Origin: Takakia lepidozioides
Lineage: Eukaryota > Streptophyta > Takakiopsida > Takakiales > Takakiaceae
Length of the DNA stretch: 64,000 nt
Direction of reading: 5' to 3'
Assembly: GCA_030704615.1 (NCBI GenBank)
Contig: CM060733.1
Coordinates: forward strand, 29,078,001-29,142,000
Shown here: in pieces, positions 35,601-47,010 of the stretch
How positions within the stretch are numbered: position 1 is the first letter of the stretch
Layout of the letters: each line of letters begins with the position of its first letter
Notes under the pieces: generated by a model
Told to the model about the DNA's origin: nothing
The model's database searches: none
What the model saw: only the letters and a program-made list of their open reading frames with translations
Translations under genes and position numbers: made by a program

Positions 35601-38585
35601 CGGGCCAGCCAGTCTAGGGACTTAGCCCGAAAATGGCCAAGTCCCTGAACGGCAATAGGGCCTAGAACTGGAAAATGGCGCCGAATTTCCAGTTCAGGGC
35701 CAGCCAGTCTAGGGACTTAGCCATTTTCGGAGCCCTGACTAGAAATTCGGCGCCATTTTCCCTAACACCACATGAGGCTTCTAACATCCTGAAATGCAAG
35801 GACTTCAAAGAAAGGCAGCGCGTATGTACTTGTACAGAAGGCGCATTGCTGCTTTGTCCGCGTTCGGCTGGTCGGTGAACTCGTGGCTCCGGCGAGCATC
35901 TGCTATCTCCCGAAAGAATAGGTTGGTTTTGTAGAGCAGAAAGTACCTCGTCACATAGTCACGTAGGCTCTCTTGCGCATTCGTCGTCACCTGTGGAGAT
36001 TCTCCATCAGATCGCTTTCCTGAAAAAATACAATGAATCCACCCCCTACTAGAGTAGAAGCCCCAAACGAAGCGTGGGGAAGTACCTGAAACCACCATGT
36101 CATGCGGTTCATCCACATGTCCAACCACCCAGTATATTCGTAAGCACCAAACACCACAAAAAGGAGTTGTTGCCACGACAATTTGGTTAAGAATGTATCA
36201 CCTTTTCTGTTGCATCCACACAGGATGTGGCTAGACGATGGAGCTTCTCCAATGTCATCGTGGGCTTCAGAGCGCGAGAGTAGTGCTTCCCCACCTCCAC
36301 CAGAAAGTCGGCACCAAGGGCGGGATCAGCTATGGCCACGTACTTTACCATCCGCGACTTGTACTTTATGTGGGCCCTCACCTCCGCAGCTTTGACATAC
36401 GATTCGAGTTCCGGGAGGGTTGGATTCTTCTCCTCTGACTCCATGTAGAACCTCCGCACATGTGCCAAATCCTGCTGTATTTTCGTTTGTCAAGAATGCG
36501 CACATAAGATTAGAGATCCTGCTCAACACAATTTCTTCTATTGGGGGAGGAGAGACAGATTAGCTCAACAAAACTGTCAGGAGCTTTACCCGAAATATGT
36601 AGTCCACCATGGCGTCGACGCTCAGCCTATACCAGGTTCTGTCTGCCTTTGCCTCCGACTTGCGCAGGAGGTCGGCACTGAGGGAATTGGCAAACTCTTG
36701 CACCCCCTGCTTCCCGACATCCTTCACTCGGAAGAGCATATGAGACAAGTTGGTGGCAATGAAGGCATTCTCAGTCACCCTGCAGTGCCACATTTCCATC
36801 AAACAATACTGAAATGGGAATTTTCATCATATATGAGGATTCGCAATGAAATGACTTCCAAATTCAAAGTCCAAAACCGAGAGGGGTTGTAGCTTACGAG
36901 TTGATGTCGGCCATTGCAGCTTTGAGAAGACTGCGATCTTTGGGCCCCGCAACCTTCAGCACAACACAATCCACGGCGAAATGCCAATCGAGGTCGTTGG
37001 GGTGGGCTTGGGCAATGTGCTCCATCCATGCCAGGAGGCGATGATTGCCATCCCACACGTAGAACATCTTACCGGACAAGTGCTGGAAAAGAGGATCACT
37101 AGCAATCGATCTCTCGAACTCCTCATTTCGCGTTTGCCAATGGGGACCCCATTTGTCCACCTCATCGGAAGTGTGGGCACGAGAAGCTCCGTGGTCGTTC
37201 TCAATGGAAACGTAAAACGCGGCAGACCCCATTCGATATCCATCCCGGAAAGAGAATTTCAGCTTGTCGATATCGCCTGGGAGGGCAGGTCTCACCACCT
37301 GCAATGACACCAAGCGGCAAAGGGGAATTCGAAGCTTGGCCGGGTACACCATGCCCCCCAGCACCCTGCCAATGTTGCTATGGGTTGCCTCCAACATCTT
37401 GGCAGCGGCCAACTTCATATCCGCCTCAGACATGACGTCTGCTGCAGAGGGGTTTTTCGGCAGCCCACCAGGACCGCCAAATCCAGCCTGTATGCTCCGG
37501 GTTTGGGGCCTGGGGATGTCCAGGAGGATGTCATCCTGGTCAGAAAGCTCCCTGTCGTCCTCCTCAACAGGGTCAGCCACCTGCGAAACCACCTCCAGCA
37601 CTCTCCCCGTCTCTACTGCCCTCTCCCTGGCTTCACCTCGAACTTGCACAATCCGTGCTCTTTCTGGTGTTCTTTCCTCTCCTCCACTCTCCACCGTATG
37701 GGTAATTGCGGGGGCTGCTCTTGCCCGCGATGGTCTAACCGGTGTGTTACTGCCTCTCTGTGGTGTCTTGGAGGGATCCACCGTCTCTGTGCGTCCCTCG
37801 CTTACATTGGCATCTGTCATTTGGGCACCCCTGGCCTCTTCAGTGGCCTTTTCTCTTTCCTCTTGGCTAGCATTCTGTCTCGTCTGTTCTTTTGCCCTCT
37901 CTTTTGCCCTCTCACGGGCTTTCTGTTTCTTACTAGGGCTAGCAGCAGGGGAGCCCTCCAGGACGACCACCTTTGATTGAGGCGAACTGACACCCTCGCG
38001 CCCACTGCTCACTCCCCCCTCCACAGCCCGTGACGGCTCTCTCGCCGGGGATTGCATGTGCTTAGCTTTCTTCTTTTTCTTTGCGTGGGCGGGCCCTACT
38101 GCATGTGCATGAACAACCTCCATTGCCGGATCTGCTGTCCTCATGTCCTCACGCCCTTCACCTGCCATGCCGCCTGCACCAACCTCCCCAATGCCTATTC
38201 TGTCGTACTCTCGTTGCAAGTCCTCCCGTCCACCAACAAAAGGTTGAAGTTTGCCCTCTCGCCCCAAGTTGGGCGATTCAAACATGCGATGAGTTGGAGC
38301 TGTCGATGACACCACCAGCGTGTCGGGCTCGTCGTCACTCTGTGATTCCCAAAAATCGTGAAAACCAACATCGGTGCAAAAACCAGCATCGCAACGAGCA
38401 GCGCAACCACCATAGCAACAATCGTGTAACAAAAATGAAAACATAACAAGTTTAGGAAGTATGGAGAGCCATGCAACAACAATGAAAACAAATGCAACAA
38501 TTGCCTGAGAATGACATGCACAAGCAGCCTTCTCCACAGCTGCCGGATTTGCACACGCATTGCAAACAATGTAAGGTTCACTCAA
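32693..38585 (-). CDS. Multi-exon gene joining a ParB-like domain to an N6/N4-type DNA methyltransferase
   Basis: The first exon (to about 36,897) has a long charged, low-complexity N-terminus, then a ParB-like fold: KLRIPLCRLVSLQVVRPALP, FRDGYRMGSAAFYVSIE and MFYVWDGNHRLLAWM, where DGNHR resembles the ParB/sulfiredoxin DG-H-R signature. Middle exons (36,800-34,190) are of unknown function. Next comes a methyltransferase-like part in permuted, beta-class order: NMILLDIPDGELLEG as a degenerate motif IV (near 34,195-34,140), then SRTRSPAFIQTLMETC and ILDLTCGTG/ASMWAGTLSDRHVFAFELD as motifs X and I. The last is split by a clean GT-AG intron (33,573-33,490). An acidic tail ends at 32,693, with AATAAA at 32,624-32,629 (minus strand). 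ParB-methylase fusions are known in phages and bacteria. One frame break falls at a G14 run (34,220-34,233). The start codon is uncertain. Confidence 0.6.
35106..35765. repeat. Array 1: about seven ~94-bp units with GGCGCCGAATTTC core
   Basis: Units repeat every 93-96 bases between about 35,297 and 35,680. They contain TGGCGCCGAATTTCC, a GGCTAAGTCCC phrase and CGGCAATAGGGCCT. The array lies between coding pieces of the ParB/methyltransferase gene (35,038 and 35,805), that is, in an intron. Confidence 0.85.
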
Positions 38586-39059
38586 CTATCTAAAGTTCAC
38601 TCATCCAGCGAAGCCAGGATGAAGATGCAAAAACAAAGCGAGGCAACAAAGCGAAAGCAAAAAAGAAATCGAACAAAGCGAAAGCAGAAGTGGCTTGCCT
38701 GAGAGTACTCAGCTTCAGTTGGCGCGGGTTGTGAGCAAGACACTGGAATCTCCTGCTAGAGCTTCAGTTTGGCCATGCGAGAGATTGGCCGTCGTCCGTA
38801 GTACAGAGCTTTCAACTTCCGCCGCGGTCTGGATGTGAGGTCTCTCTCAGGAGAGCCACGCCCTTCAGGCGGCATAAGTCCCAACCAAAATGGAAAAAGA
38901 TCTCAGTTTTTGGGGTACATGCCTCGAATAGCATGTTAAGCCAAGACTAGCATGAGATTTAGGGTACGTATCCAGGAAGCCATGTGTCGCCGGCCCGAAT
39001 GAAAACCGACGGCGGTGGACATTTATTGCCCAACTGCGCAATTAAATGTCGGATGAAGC

Positions 39060-40960
39060 CCTCCATGTCGGATGAAAATCGACGGAAAGAGGCCCGGAAT
39101 TTCCAACGTAGAGGTAATTCCGGCGCCGAATTTCCATCCAGCAAGGAAGGGCGGCGCGCAAAATTTCCCTCAAGCAGGTAATTCAGAAGCGGATGGATGG
39201 AAATCTGGCGCCGGATTTCCATCCGCGCAGGTAGGGCGGCGCGCCAAATTTCCCTCACGCAAGTAATTCAGAAGCGGATGGATGGAAATCCGGCGCCGGA
39301 TTTCCATCCGCGCAGGTAGGGCGGCGCGCGAAATTTCCCTCAAGCAGGTAATTCGGAGGCGGATGGATTGAAATCCGGGGCCGGATTTCCATCCGCAAGG
39401 TTGGGCGGAGAGCGGATGGATGGAGATCCGGCGCCGAATTTCCATCCTGCAGGTAAGTGGAATCCCGGATGGATGGAAATCCGGCGCCCAATTTCCATCA
39501 TGCAGGTAAGTGGAATCCCGGATGGATGGAAATCCGGCGCCGAATTTCCATCCAGCAGGTAAGTGGAATCCCGGATGGATGGAAATCCGGCGCCGAATTT
39601 CCATCCTGCAGGTAATTCGAATCCCGGATGGATGGAAATTCGGCGCCGAAATTCCATTCGCCAGGTATTTCATCGCTCAGAATTACCTTCCTGCAGGTAA
39701 TTCTGATCGATGAATTACCTTCGTGCAGGTAATTCTTCCTGCATGTAATTCTGAGCGATGAATTACCTTCCTACGCTCGGAATTACCTGCAGGAAGGTTA
39801 TTCATCGATAAGAATTACCTGCACGAAGGTAATTCATCGATCAGAATTACCTGCAGGAAGGTAATTCTGAGCGATGAAATACCTGGCGAATGGAAATTCG
39901 GCGCCGAATATCCATACGCCAACGATCCGACTTACCTGCTGGATGGAAATTCGGCGCCGAATTTCCATCCATCCGGGATTCGAATTACCTGCAAGATGGA
40001 AATTCGGCGCCGGATCTCCATCCATCCGGGATTCCACTTACCTGCTGGACGGAAATTCGGCGCCGGATTTCCATCCATCCGGGATTCGAATTACCTGCAG
40101 GATGGAAATTCGGCGCCGGATCTCCATCCATCCGGGATTCCACTTACCTGCTGGATGGAAATTCGGCGCCGGATCTCCATCCATCCGGGATTCCACTTAC
40201 CTGCAGGATGGAAATTCGGCGCCGGATCTCCATCCATCCGGGATTCCACTTACCTGCTGGATGGAAATTCGGCGCCGAATTTCCATCCGGGGGATGGTCT
40301 CTGTCGGAGAGGTGCCGGCCTCTCCGCCGCTCTGTTGGATATTCGGTGCCGAATTTCCGTCCGGGGGTTGAAATATGACGGCCAGGTGTCGACCTCTCCC
40401 CCCTCCCCGACTGCATCGGAACGGCCCCGGATTGAAATTCGGCGCCGTTTTTCCATCTGGGGAGGTTTTTATGTCGGCCAGTTTTCGGTCTGACCCCCGA
40501 CACGACTTCCTTTGGGGGGGCCCGGATGGAAATTCGGCGCCGAATCTCCATCCAGGGGATGCGCCCGAGGCGACTTCATCCGGGCGTCCCCTGTTGGATA
40601 TTCGGTGCCGAATTTCCGTCCGGGGGTTGAAATGTGACGGCGAGGTGCCGACCTCTCCCCCCTCCCCGACTGCATCCGAACCGCCCCGGATGGAAATTCG
40701 GCGCCGTTTTTCCATCTGGGGATGTTTTTATGCCAGCCAGTTTTCGGCCTGACCCCTCGACACGACTTCCTTTGGGGGGGCCCGGATGGAAATTCGGCGC
40801 CAAATCTCCATCCAGGGGATGTTCTCTGTCGCACACGCGCCGGCCTCTGCGCCCTAGGCGACTTCATCCGGGCTTCCCCTGTTGGATATTGGGTGCCGAA
40901 TTTCCATTCGAGGGTAGTAATGTGACGGCACGGTGCCGGCTTCTCCCCTTCAGCCGACAT
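39060..40960. repeat. Array 2: head-to-head ~53-bp palindromic units between divergent genes
   Basis: The core AAATTCGGCGCCGAATTT is self-complementary and sits in GGATGG...CCATCC flanks. Spacing is about 53 bases in both arms (39,430-39,644 and 39,900-40,270). The left arm carries the spacer phrase GCAGGTAAGTGGAATCCC and the right arm its complement, so the arms are inverted. From 40,300 to 40,960 the units are longer and more diverged. The array fills the space between the ParB/methyltransferase gene (-) and the transposase (+). Confidence 0.9.
39656..39899. repeat. Long central inverted repeat of array 2
   Basis: Left arm 39,656-39,736 begins TTCGCCAGGTATTTCATCGC. Its reverse complement occupies about 39,820-39,899 and ends GCGATGAAATACCTGGCGAA. 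The arms are almost perfect for about 80 bases around a short centre rich in CTGCAGGTAATTC, and could extrude as a cruciform or fold as a hairpin RNA. Confidence 0.85.
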
Positions 40961-41211
40961 CATCCGGACGGCCCCCCACTTTCTGACTGCATACCGTTGG
41001 CAGTTATTGCGCAAAGACCAGGGGCCGCATTCCGGAGACAAGGTTCATTAACACTCTGACTGTGGATTTTTGAGATAGTTGGGTCCCTGGATTTGGATCA
41101 GGCTTCGTCGCTCGGACAAATCGGCATCTAATTCATTCCCATCGCTGCATCCCCCTTCTACCAGGGAGCTTCCCCGCACGCCATCCTGGCAGTCTTGTGT
41201 GCACATCTCCC

Positions 41212-44200
41212 ATGGCGGAAAACCCGAGCGCTACAGTGTACTGCCCTCCTCAGGAGCATAGAGCTTCATTTCCGTGCAGAGGGGACATCTGCCGGGTGAT
41301 GGAGAAATATCTGTGCGTTCGATACCACCTGAAACCGGGGTCGGTTTTTTTGGAGGAGGAAAGGAAGGACTCTAACGGCCTTGTTGTCGAGAGTATTGTT
41401 GTGCTCCACGATGATTTCGGCGATGGCAGGGAATGGCGAGTTCCACCATCGGACAGCGTCATATACAGGGCTGTTGGGGACTTCATTTGCCCACCAAATG
41501 CACCTTCTATCCTGGCGCCTTCCACGAAACAATCCGCGAATCAGAGAGTGGCTACCTCAAAGAGAGAAGTCCGCAACGAAATAAATCCAGAGCCGAACCC
41601 ATCCATGAAGACGAGCGAGAACCGGGTTGTTCACAACCTGTCCGACTCAGACGAGGTCATGGAAGTTCCGAGGTCGTCCTGGAGATCAGGCAAGTCCTCA
41701 ATGGACGTCAGTGGAGGAGGGAATCATATTCCCAGCACGAGCACCGCAGTTCGATCTATTCTTGAAATTCTGCAAGGGCTTCACATGGAGGGACACCGGT
41801 CGGAGCTGGCCGGGCTGGACTACAGCAAGTTCGCAATTAAATCGGTTACATGTCTTCCCGCCGACGTCGACGGTAATATCTTCTTTGAGTTTCCTCCTCG
41901 GGCGGACTACTCGAGGGCGTCCGGAATGTTGACAGATATGGATAGAAAACATGACGGTCATCTTTGGTGCGTTACCAAAACCACCAGCATGAAGATGCTC
42001 GATGGTGTGCGGGTGCGCTACGTTGTTTGTGCGGGCGCGTTGCGGTGTTTCTCCCCAACTTGCTTCCACTTTAAATCCAGAGGTCACAGGAACGAGACCG
42101 ATTGGACAGGCACAGCTCATCAACCATTTCGAGCTCAGGAGAAGGTTCTGAACTCCACATTTAAGTGTGCGCATTGCAAAGAACCACCACACTGCATGTC
42201 TGTTTGTAATGCCAAGCAGTTCTATGTGTTGCATCGTTTCCCTGACCTCACCCGAGCTTGCATACACGTTGGTTCCCATTGTCACAAATTGGCGAGGGGG
42301 AACTCGCGGGAGGCTGCCCACGAAGCAGAGCAGCTCGTTCAGGAGGAGGTTAAGTTGAGACCGGGTGCCAAACCCAAACAGATACAGCTCCAAGCCGCCC
42401 ATAAGATGGCATTGGCCAGAATTATGTCGGAAGACGGCTCCGATAGAGTTCCTCTCGACGAGAAGGAAATGGAGGCATTGCTGGAGTCGGTGTCCCACGT
42501 ATGTTCACCGAATGTCCGAAACCACATTGTCTCATGCAAACAGAAAATTGGGCGTGGCTCAGATATGCACTCCATTCTGGAGGTGAAGCGACGATGTGGA
42601 TATGACTACATTCATGGAAGTAGGTTTCCAGGACAAGGGACTGAGGCAGATCGTTGTTTCGTATTCAAAATGTCCACGTGTGGACCTGGCAGCGGCGTCG
42701 AACTGGTCGACAGGATGACGAGTGGGAACTTGTCAAACAGTTGGGTCATGTTCGACCATATCAAGCGAATTACAAATCACCAGTGGGTGACAATGGGTGC
42801 ACATGTCTACGACACCCACTGCAGGATGCTAATGACAATTGCTATTTGTGAGATGAAAGGAGAGGACACACAATCGGAGATGCTTCTTTGGCAGGGAATA
42901 AACGAACAGATGGCCAAGGCGGGATTGCCCCCTCCCAATTTCCGTGGTTTCATGGCGGACAACGCACAAGCAAATTGGGCTGCCATCCGAAGGGTGTACG
43001 GGCAAGACCCCAATGTTCCCATGGAAGGCGAGGAGAGATCTTGTGGGTTCCATTTTCTGCAGAGCCTTTCGCAGTACACAACCAGGCTCGTGGCGCCAGA
43101 TTTCAGAGAGGAGCACCGTTCCATGTGCCTTGCGTGGAAGCGCGCTCCCACCTTGGATGATGCAGAGACACAGTTTGCATGCATACGGGCTTGGTGGACA
43201 TCGTCAGGTGCTATAAGGAAATCAGACGAGGGAGCAATGGTCAGTTGGCTAGCATGGTGGCATTATCGTTTCCTCCAGTTCGGCGACTATATGCGGGAGG
43301 TGAGTTGCACGAATTCGCGTCCCGTTGAATATTATTCTTGGCCATATTTGTAACTTGCTTGTAACCTCAACATGTGCTTGTGCAGGAAATGTGTCTCGAC
43401 TCCGACACCGACATGCCCACGACAAACATGGCCGAATCAGTGCACTCTTCCTGGCGTGCCTCCTCTGCGGCGCATCTGGTGGACATCCTCACTGCCACAA
43501 CGGAGGACATTGTGAGGTCAATTATGCAGCAATGCAGGTACAACGAGTTTTTGAAAGGGAAATAGTGGGGCTTGGGGCCGGACAGGCAGGAAATGCTGAT
43601 GCGGACTGCCTCTAGATCAAAGAATCCTCGGAAGTGGGCGGCGGCCTTGCGAGAGGGCCTTCGGGACACGCCGTTGCTGCGAAGAGGCCAACATTTGGAA
43701 GGAGATGTTCATACCCGTCCAGTGAGACGAAGACTTGACGAGGCACCTGGCGAAGAAGAGGATTCATGGCGAGCTGACAAGAATATTCGCACGCTCCCTC
43801 GTGGTCCGGTGATGTTGCCCGAGGAGGTCTCGTCGAGCACCGCAAGTCCTGCACGTTCAAGATCGCCATCTCCTTCGAGCACAGGGCGTGTGCCCCGGCA
43901 ACATAACGAGCCATCTGTAGTAAAGCAGTTCAACATTCCCATTGTGGAGACAAGAGTGTCGGAGTCACAGTGGAGAATTGCGAGGACATTGTCGGCATTT
44001 CGAGGGAAGTGCTGCGCCATCCGGGTGGATACGAGAGCACGTTGTGGTGAGATGATTCGGAGGAACCCACACGGTGCTGTACCTGCACCTTGTTTCAGCG
44101 GCAGATTTTTACTCCCACATTTGCTCACGCCACAACGCAGACATTTTGGTTCTGTAGGCACGACATAATGACCTGTGTATTTGGCAAGCCCAAGTACGGG

Positions 44201-44803
44201 ATTCAGGGAATGCCGGAGCCTCCGGGCGTCTGGCCTGTTGCACCGGGTTGCAGCCTCTCTCAGAATGAGGCGGATGCTCTATCTGCAGCAGGATTTCGAA
44301 TGGTGCAACGCACAGACATCCCGGCCCACGCATTTCCGGTTCTTCAGACCCAGCCATTGCAGACTGCTCGGTCCAGTAGAGACGGATTGGACAATTCTGC
44401 ACATCCCACAATGCAATTCGGAAGAGTGAAGAGACGACACCCTCCCAACAAGTTGAATGAGACTCGGATTGCCAATGCTCTTGGGATGGCTTGCACTATT
44501 CAAAGCTCCGTGGACGTACCCCCACCCGGCCTTGGGCGTGTGTATCGGATGGCAATGGCCGGCTCGGCTGTACGCGACGATGTATACACAATTACGATTG
44601 GAGTGGAGCCGACTTGCAATTGTACGGACTTCTCGTTGATGGAAGCAAAGAAGGGTTCGAAGTATTATCTGTGCAAGCATCTGTATTACATTTACCTGAA
44701 GAGGTTGAGGATGAACGTGACTATTGATGACTTTATTCATGCACCGGCGTTGAGCGTGAACGAGCTGCACAAACTCCTCCTTAGGGATTCCAGAAATCAT
44801 TGA
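41212..44803 (+). CDS. MULE-like DDE transposase with SWIM zinc finger
   Basis: It catalyses element excision and insertion. The start is chosen at CCATGGCG (41,212). Cys/His clusters (FKCAHCKEPPHC, HVGSHCHK) precede a DDE-type core: WVMFDHIKRITNHQWVTMGA, then NFRGFMADNAQANW (Asp), then CGFHFLQSL. A clean intron (43,300-43,385, phase 0) leads to TTNMAESVHSSWRASSAAHL (probable Glu). The C-terminus has the SWIM pattern CNCTDFSLMEAKKG...LCKHLYYIYLKRL (about 44,615-44,710). Two breaks exist: an in-frame TAG at 43,563-43,565 (probably CAG) and a frame change near 44,090. It is divergent from the methyltransferase gene across array 2. Exact superfamily is uncertain; SWIM and NMAES-type motifs favour MULE. 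Confidence 0.75.
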
Positions 44804-44954
44804 TGGGGCAAAGGGAATCCTCCATATGGATATTTTCAATTGCATTTTGCTGTATCAGACTTTTTTTTGCAGTGTAATGAAATGCACCCCAAAACTCCTG
44901 GAATGAGGCAATATTCCATTCAAACTGAGATCCAACAGAAGCAGTTGTGGGGCC

Positions 44955-45320
44955 ATTTATGGAAAAATGGCGCCGAATTTCTCTTTTTGGGGCCGAAAAC
45001 TGGCTAAGTCCCAACATGCACTGGTACCTGTGTCTGGGAAAATGGCGCCAAATTTCTCTTTTTTGGGCCGAAAACTGGCTAAGTCCCAACATACATTGGT
45101 ACCGTGTCTGGAAAAATGGCGCCGAATTTCTCTTTTTTGGGCTGAAAACTGGCCAAGTCCGATTATGCACTGGAAAAATGGCGCCGAATTACCTGTCATG
45201 AGGGGACCTATAGCCGCGGAATTCGGCACCATTTTTCTCCAGAGAGACCTATTACCGCGAAATACGTCGCCGTTTTTTCAGGTTACGGACCCTATTACCG
45301 CGAAATTCGGCGCCATATTT
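44955..45320. repeat. Array 3: TGGCGCCGAATTTC units after the transposase
   Basis: Five or six units share AAAATGGCGCCGAATTTCTC and the phrase GGCTAAGTCCCAACAT, also found in array 1. The last units (ACCGCGAAATTCGGCGCCAT) are inverted. Confidence 0.85.
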
Positions 45321-45515
45321 GCACATGTCGCTGGGAATTGACATGAGCGGAAGACGAAATATCATGAGCACAACTGTCAAAACTGCAAGTTTCCCTTCAA
45401 GGGGCCGAATAATATATTTGTTTTTCCTGACACATTGCATTAAAGTATTGTTTTTTATTATTTGTTATTTTCGAAATTTGTACTTCTGCTCATGAAAACC
45501 GATTGTCTTACTACT

Positions 45516-45562
45516 CCGCTCATGCCGCTCATGCTCATGAAATAGCAAACCTCCTTGCAAGG
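45516..45562 (-). repeat. Right terminal inverted repeat of the 13.1-kb transposon
   Basis: The plus strand ends CATGAAATAGCA, six more bases, then CCTTGCAAGG. The reverse complement matches the left end. Confidence 0.75.
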
Positions 45563-45734
45563 ACCCAAGTGAGATAAGTCTGGTGGGGGTAGCATCTTGG
45601 GGGATGGCAGTTAGGGCAATGTGTGTCTAGGGCAATATATGTCATAGCAGCAGGTGACGTGCTGCCAATTTTGAGGAGAGAGACAGCCTGTAAGCTGTAG
45701 ATTTGTATCAGTGGTTTCTTCTGACACATATTGC

Positions 45735-45908
45735 TCCCAGTTTGCCACAACCAGTTTTGTTTGCGTTTGTAGTGCATGTGCGAGCCTGCTGGGGAAGGGC
45801 AAAGAGGTCCATGGTTGCATCGTCAAAGCTGGAATTGTGGCAGATGTCATTATGAACAATACCCTTGTGGACTGGGAGTGTTCAACAATATGGCTGAGCA
45901 AAGGATAA
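45735..45908 (+). pseudogene. PPR fragment, copy of 29,715-29,900
   Basis: Reads VCVCSACASLLGKGKEVHGC, then IVKAGIVADVIMNNTLVDW. It is nearly identical to the left-hand copy, so the outer TIR segment already held a duplicated PPR fragment before, or regardless of, the inner insertion. Confidence 0.65.
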
Positions 45909-46099
45909 AGTGTAATGACTGCTAATGAAGGTACCTTCTTCAATTTCACCTTGTTTTCCCCTCTTATCAGAATCGCCCCTAATTATTCATGTCTGAATTC
46001 TGCAAGTTAGCTGGTTGAGTGAAGCTTTGATAGTTTGGAGTGACTTTGACATGATTCTGCCAATGTGACAACAGGAAAGTATCAGAAATAGGTAACACA

Positions 46100-47010
46100 G
46101 ACGAGGAGAAGTTGTGGAATGAATACTTTTCTGACCCCAGTCAATGGTGGGACAATCGAGGCAAGAAGGTGAATGTTTGTTGGATTATAGAGAGTAGCAG
46201 ATGCAATTGAGCGTAGGAACTAGTGTGATAAGTTGAGTTGGGTGCTTCCTAGAACAAGTCTAGGCTGTCATCGTCAACTGCTAGCAACAAGGCAAGGTTG
46301 TATGCATGATTCGTGCGAGGCATGGATAGCTGAAGTAGCAAGGATAGAGTGTGGGTGCAGATTCACCCAAGAGGGCCGGACTTCAAGCTCCAGATTAACT
46401 ATGAAGCTACAAGAAACCTGCATGGGTAGATGGTCAACTGGCAGCAACGGCACAATTGATAAAATCAGACATTGTTAATGAAGGCATCTTCTTCAGCACA
46501 TTTCACCCTGTTTTTCCCTCTTATCAGAATCGGCCCAAAATTTCCATGTTGAATTCTGCAAGTTAGCTGGTTGAGTGAATCTAGTTTGGAGTGACTTTGA
46601 CATGATATTGCTATGTGACAACAAGAAAGTATCAAAAGCCAAGTAACAGACATGAGGAGAAGCTGTGGAATGAATACTTTTCTGCCCCCAGTCAATGATG
46701 GGACAACCGAGGCAAAAAGGTGAATGCTTGCTACATTTTAGAGAGTAGCAGACGCAATTGAGCATAAGAACTAGTGTGATAAGCAGAGTTGGGTGTTTCA
46801 TAGAACAAATGTAGGTTGTCATTGTCAGCTACTAGCAGCAAGGCAAGGATGAATGCATGATTTGTGCAGGGGCATGGATAGCTGAAGGAGCAAGGATAGA
46901 GTGTGGTCCAGATTCATCCTAGAGGGCCAAATTTCAAGCACAAGATTACCTATGATTCCCTGTGGATCAATAACTACAAGAAACCTCCATGGGTAGATGG
47001 TCTATTCCGT
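46100..47010 (+). pseudogene. Tandem OSB-like PDF-motif gene fragments
   Basis: OSB proteins are plant organellar ssDNA-binding proteins with a C-terminal PDF motif. Two direct copies about 550 bases apart each hold two exon-like pieces: EEKLWNEYFSDPSQWWDNRG ending at AAG/GTGAAT (46,100-46,168 and 46,652-46,719), and HPRGPNFKHKITYDSLWINN, then YKKPPWVDG (46,912-47,005; degraded first copy at 46,361-46,430). In copy 2 the second Trp of the WW pair is TGA. Copy 1 has a deletion in its second piece. Both are non-functional. The unit boundaries (about 45,925-46,475 and 46,476-47,010) include shared intron sequence. Confidence 0.6.

Larger units (their letters stand above)
32463..45562. mobile_element. 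13.1-kb MULE-like DNA transposon with transposase and ParB/methyltransferase gene
   Basis: The left end is CCTTGCAAGGGGGGCTGC then TATTTCATGAGC (32,463-32,509). The right end, reversed, is CCTTGCAAGGAGGTTTGC then TATTTCATGAGC (45,562-45,516). Both continue with permuted GCATGAGCGG units. Over the first 30 bases only about three differ. The decamer CCTTGCAAGG is its own complement, so it may be the TIR tip or a 10-bp target duplication; MULEs make 8-11 bp duplications. Contents are a minus-strand ParB-like/methyltransferase gene, a plus-strand SWIM-containing transposase, and palindrome arrays within an intron, between the genes and after the transposase. Confidence 0.75.

Noticed and set aside
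37264-37980. Plus-strand open frames over the ParB/methyltransferase exon
   Set aside because: They are complementary shadows of a low-complexity charged region. The minus strand has the domain motifs and splice sites.
35106-45320. CRISPR-like array
   Set aside because: Units are palindromic minisatellites of a eukaryotic transposon, spacers are themselves repeated, and there are no cas genes.
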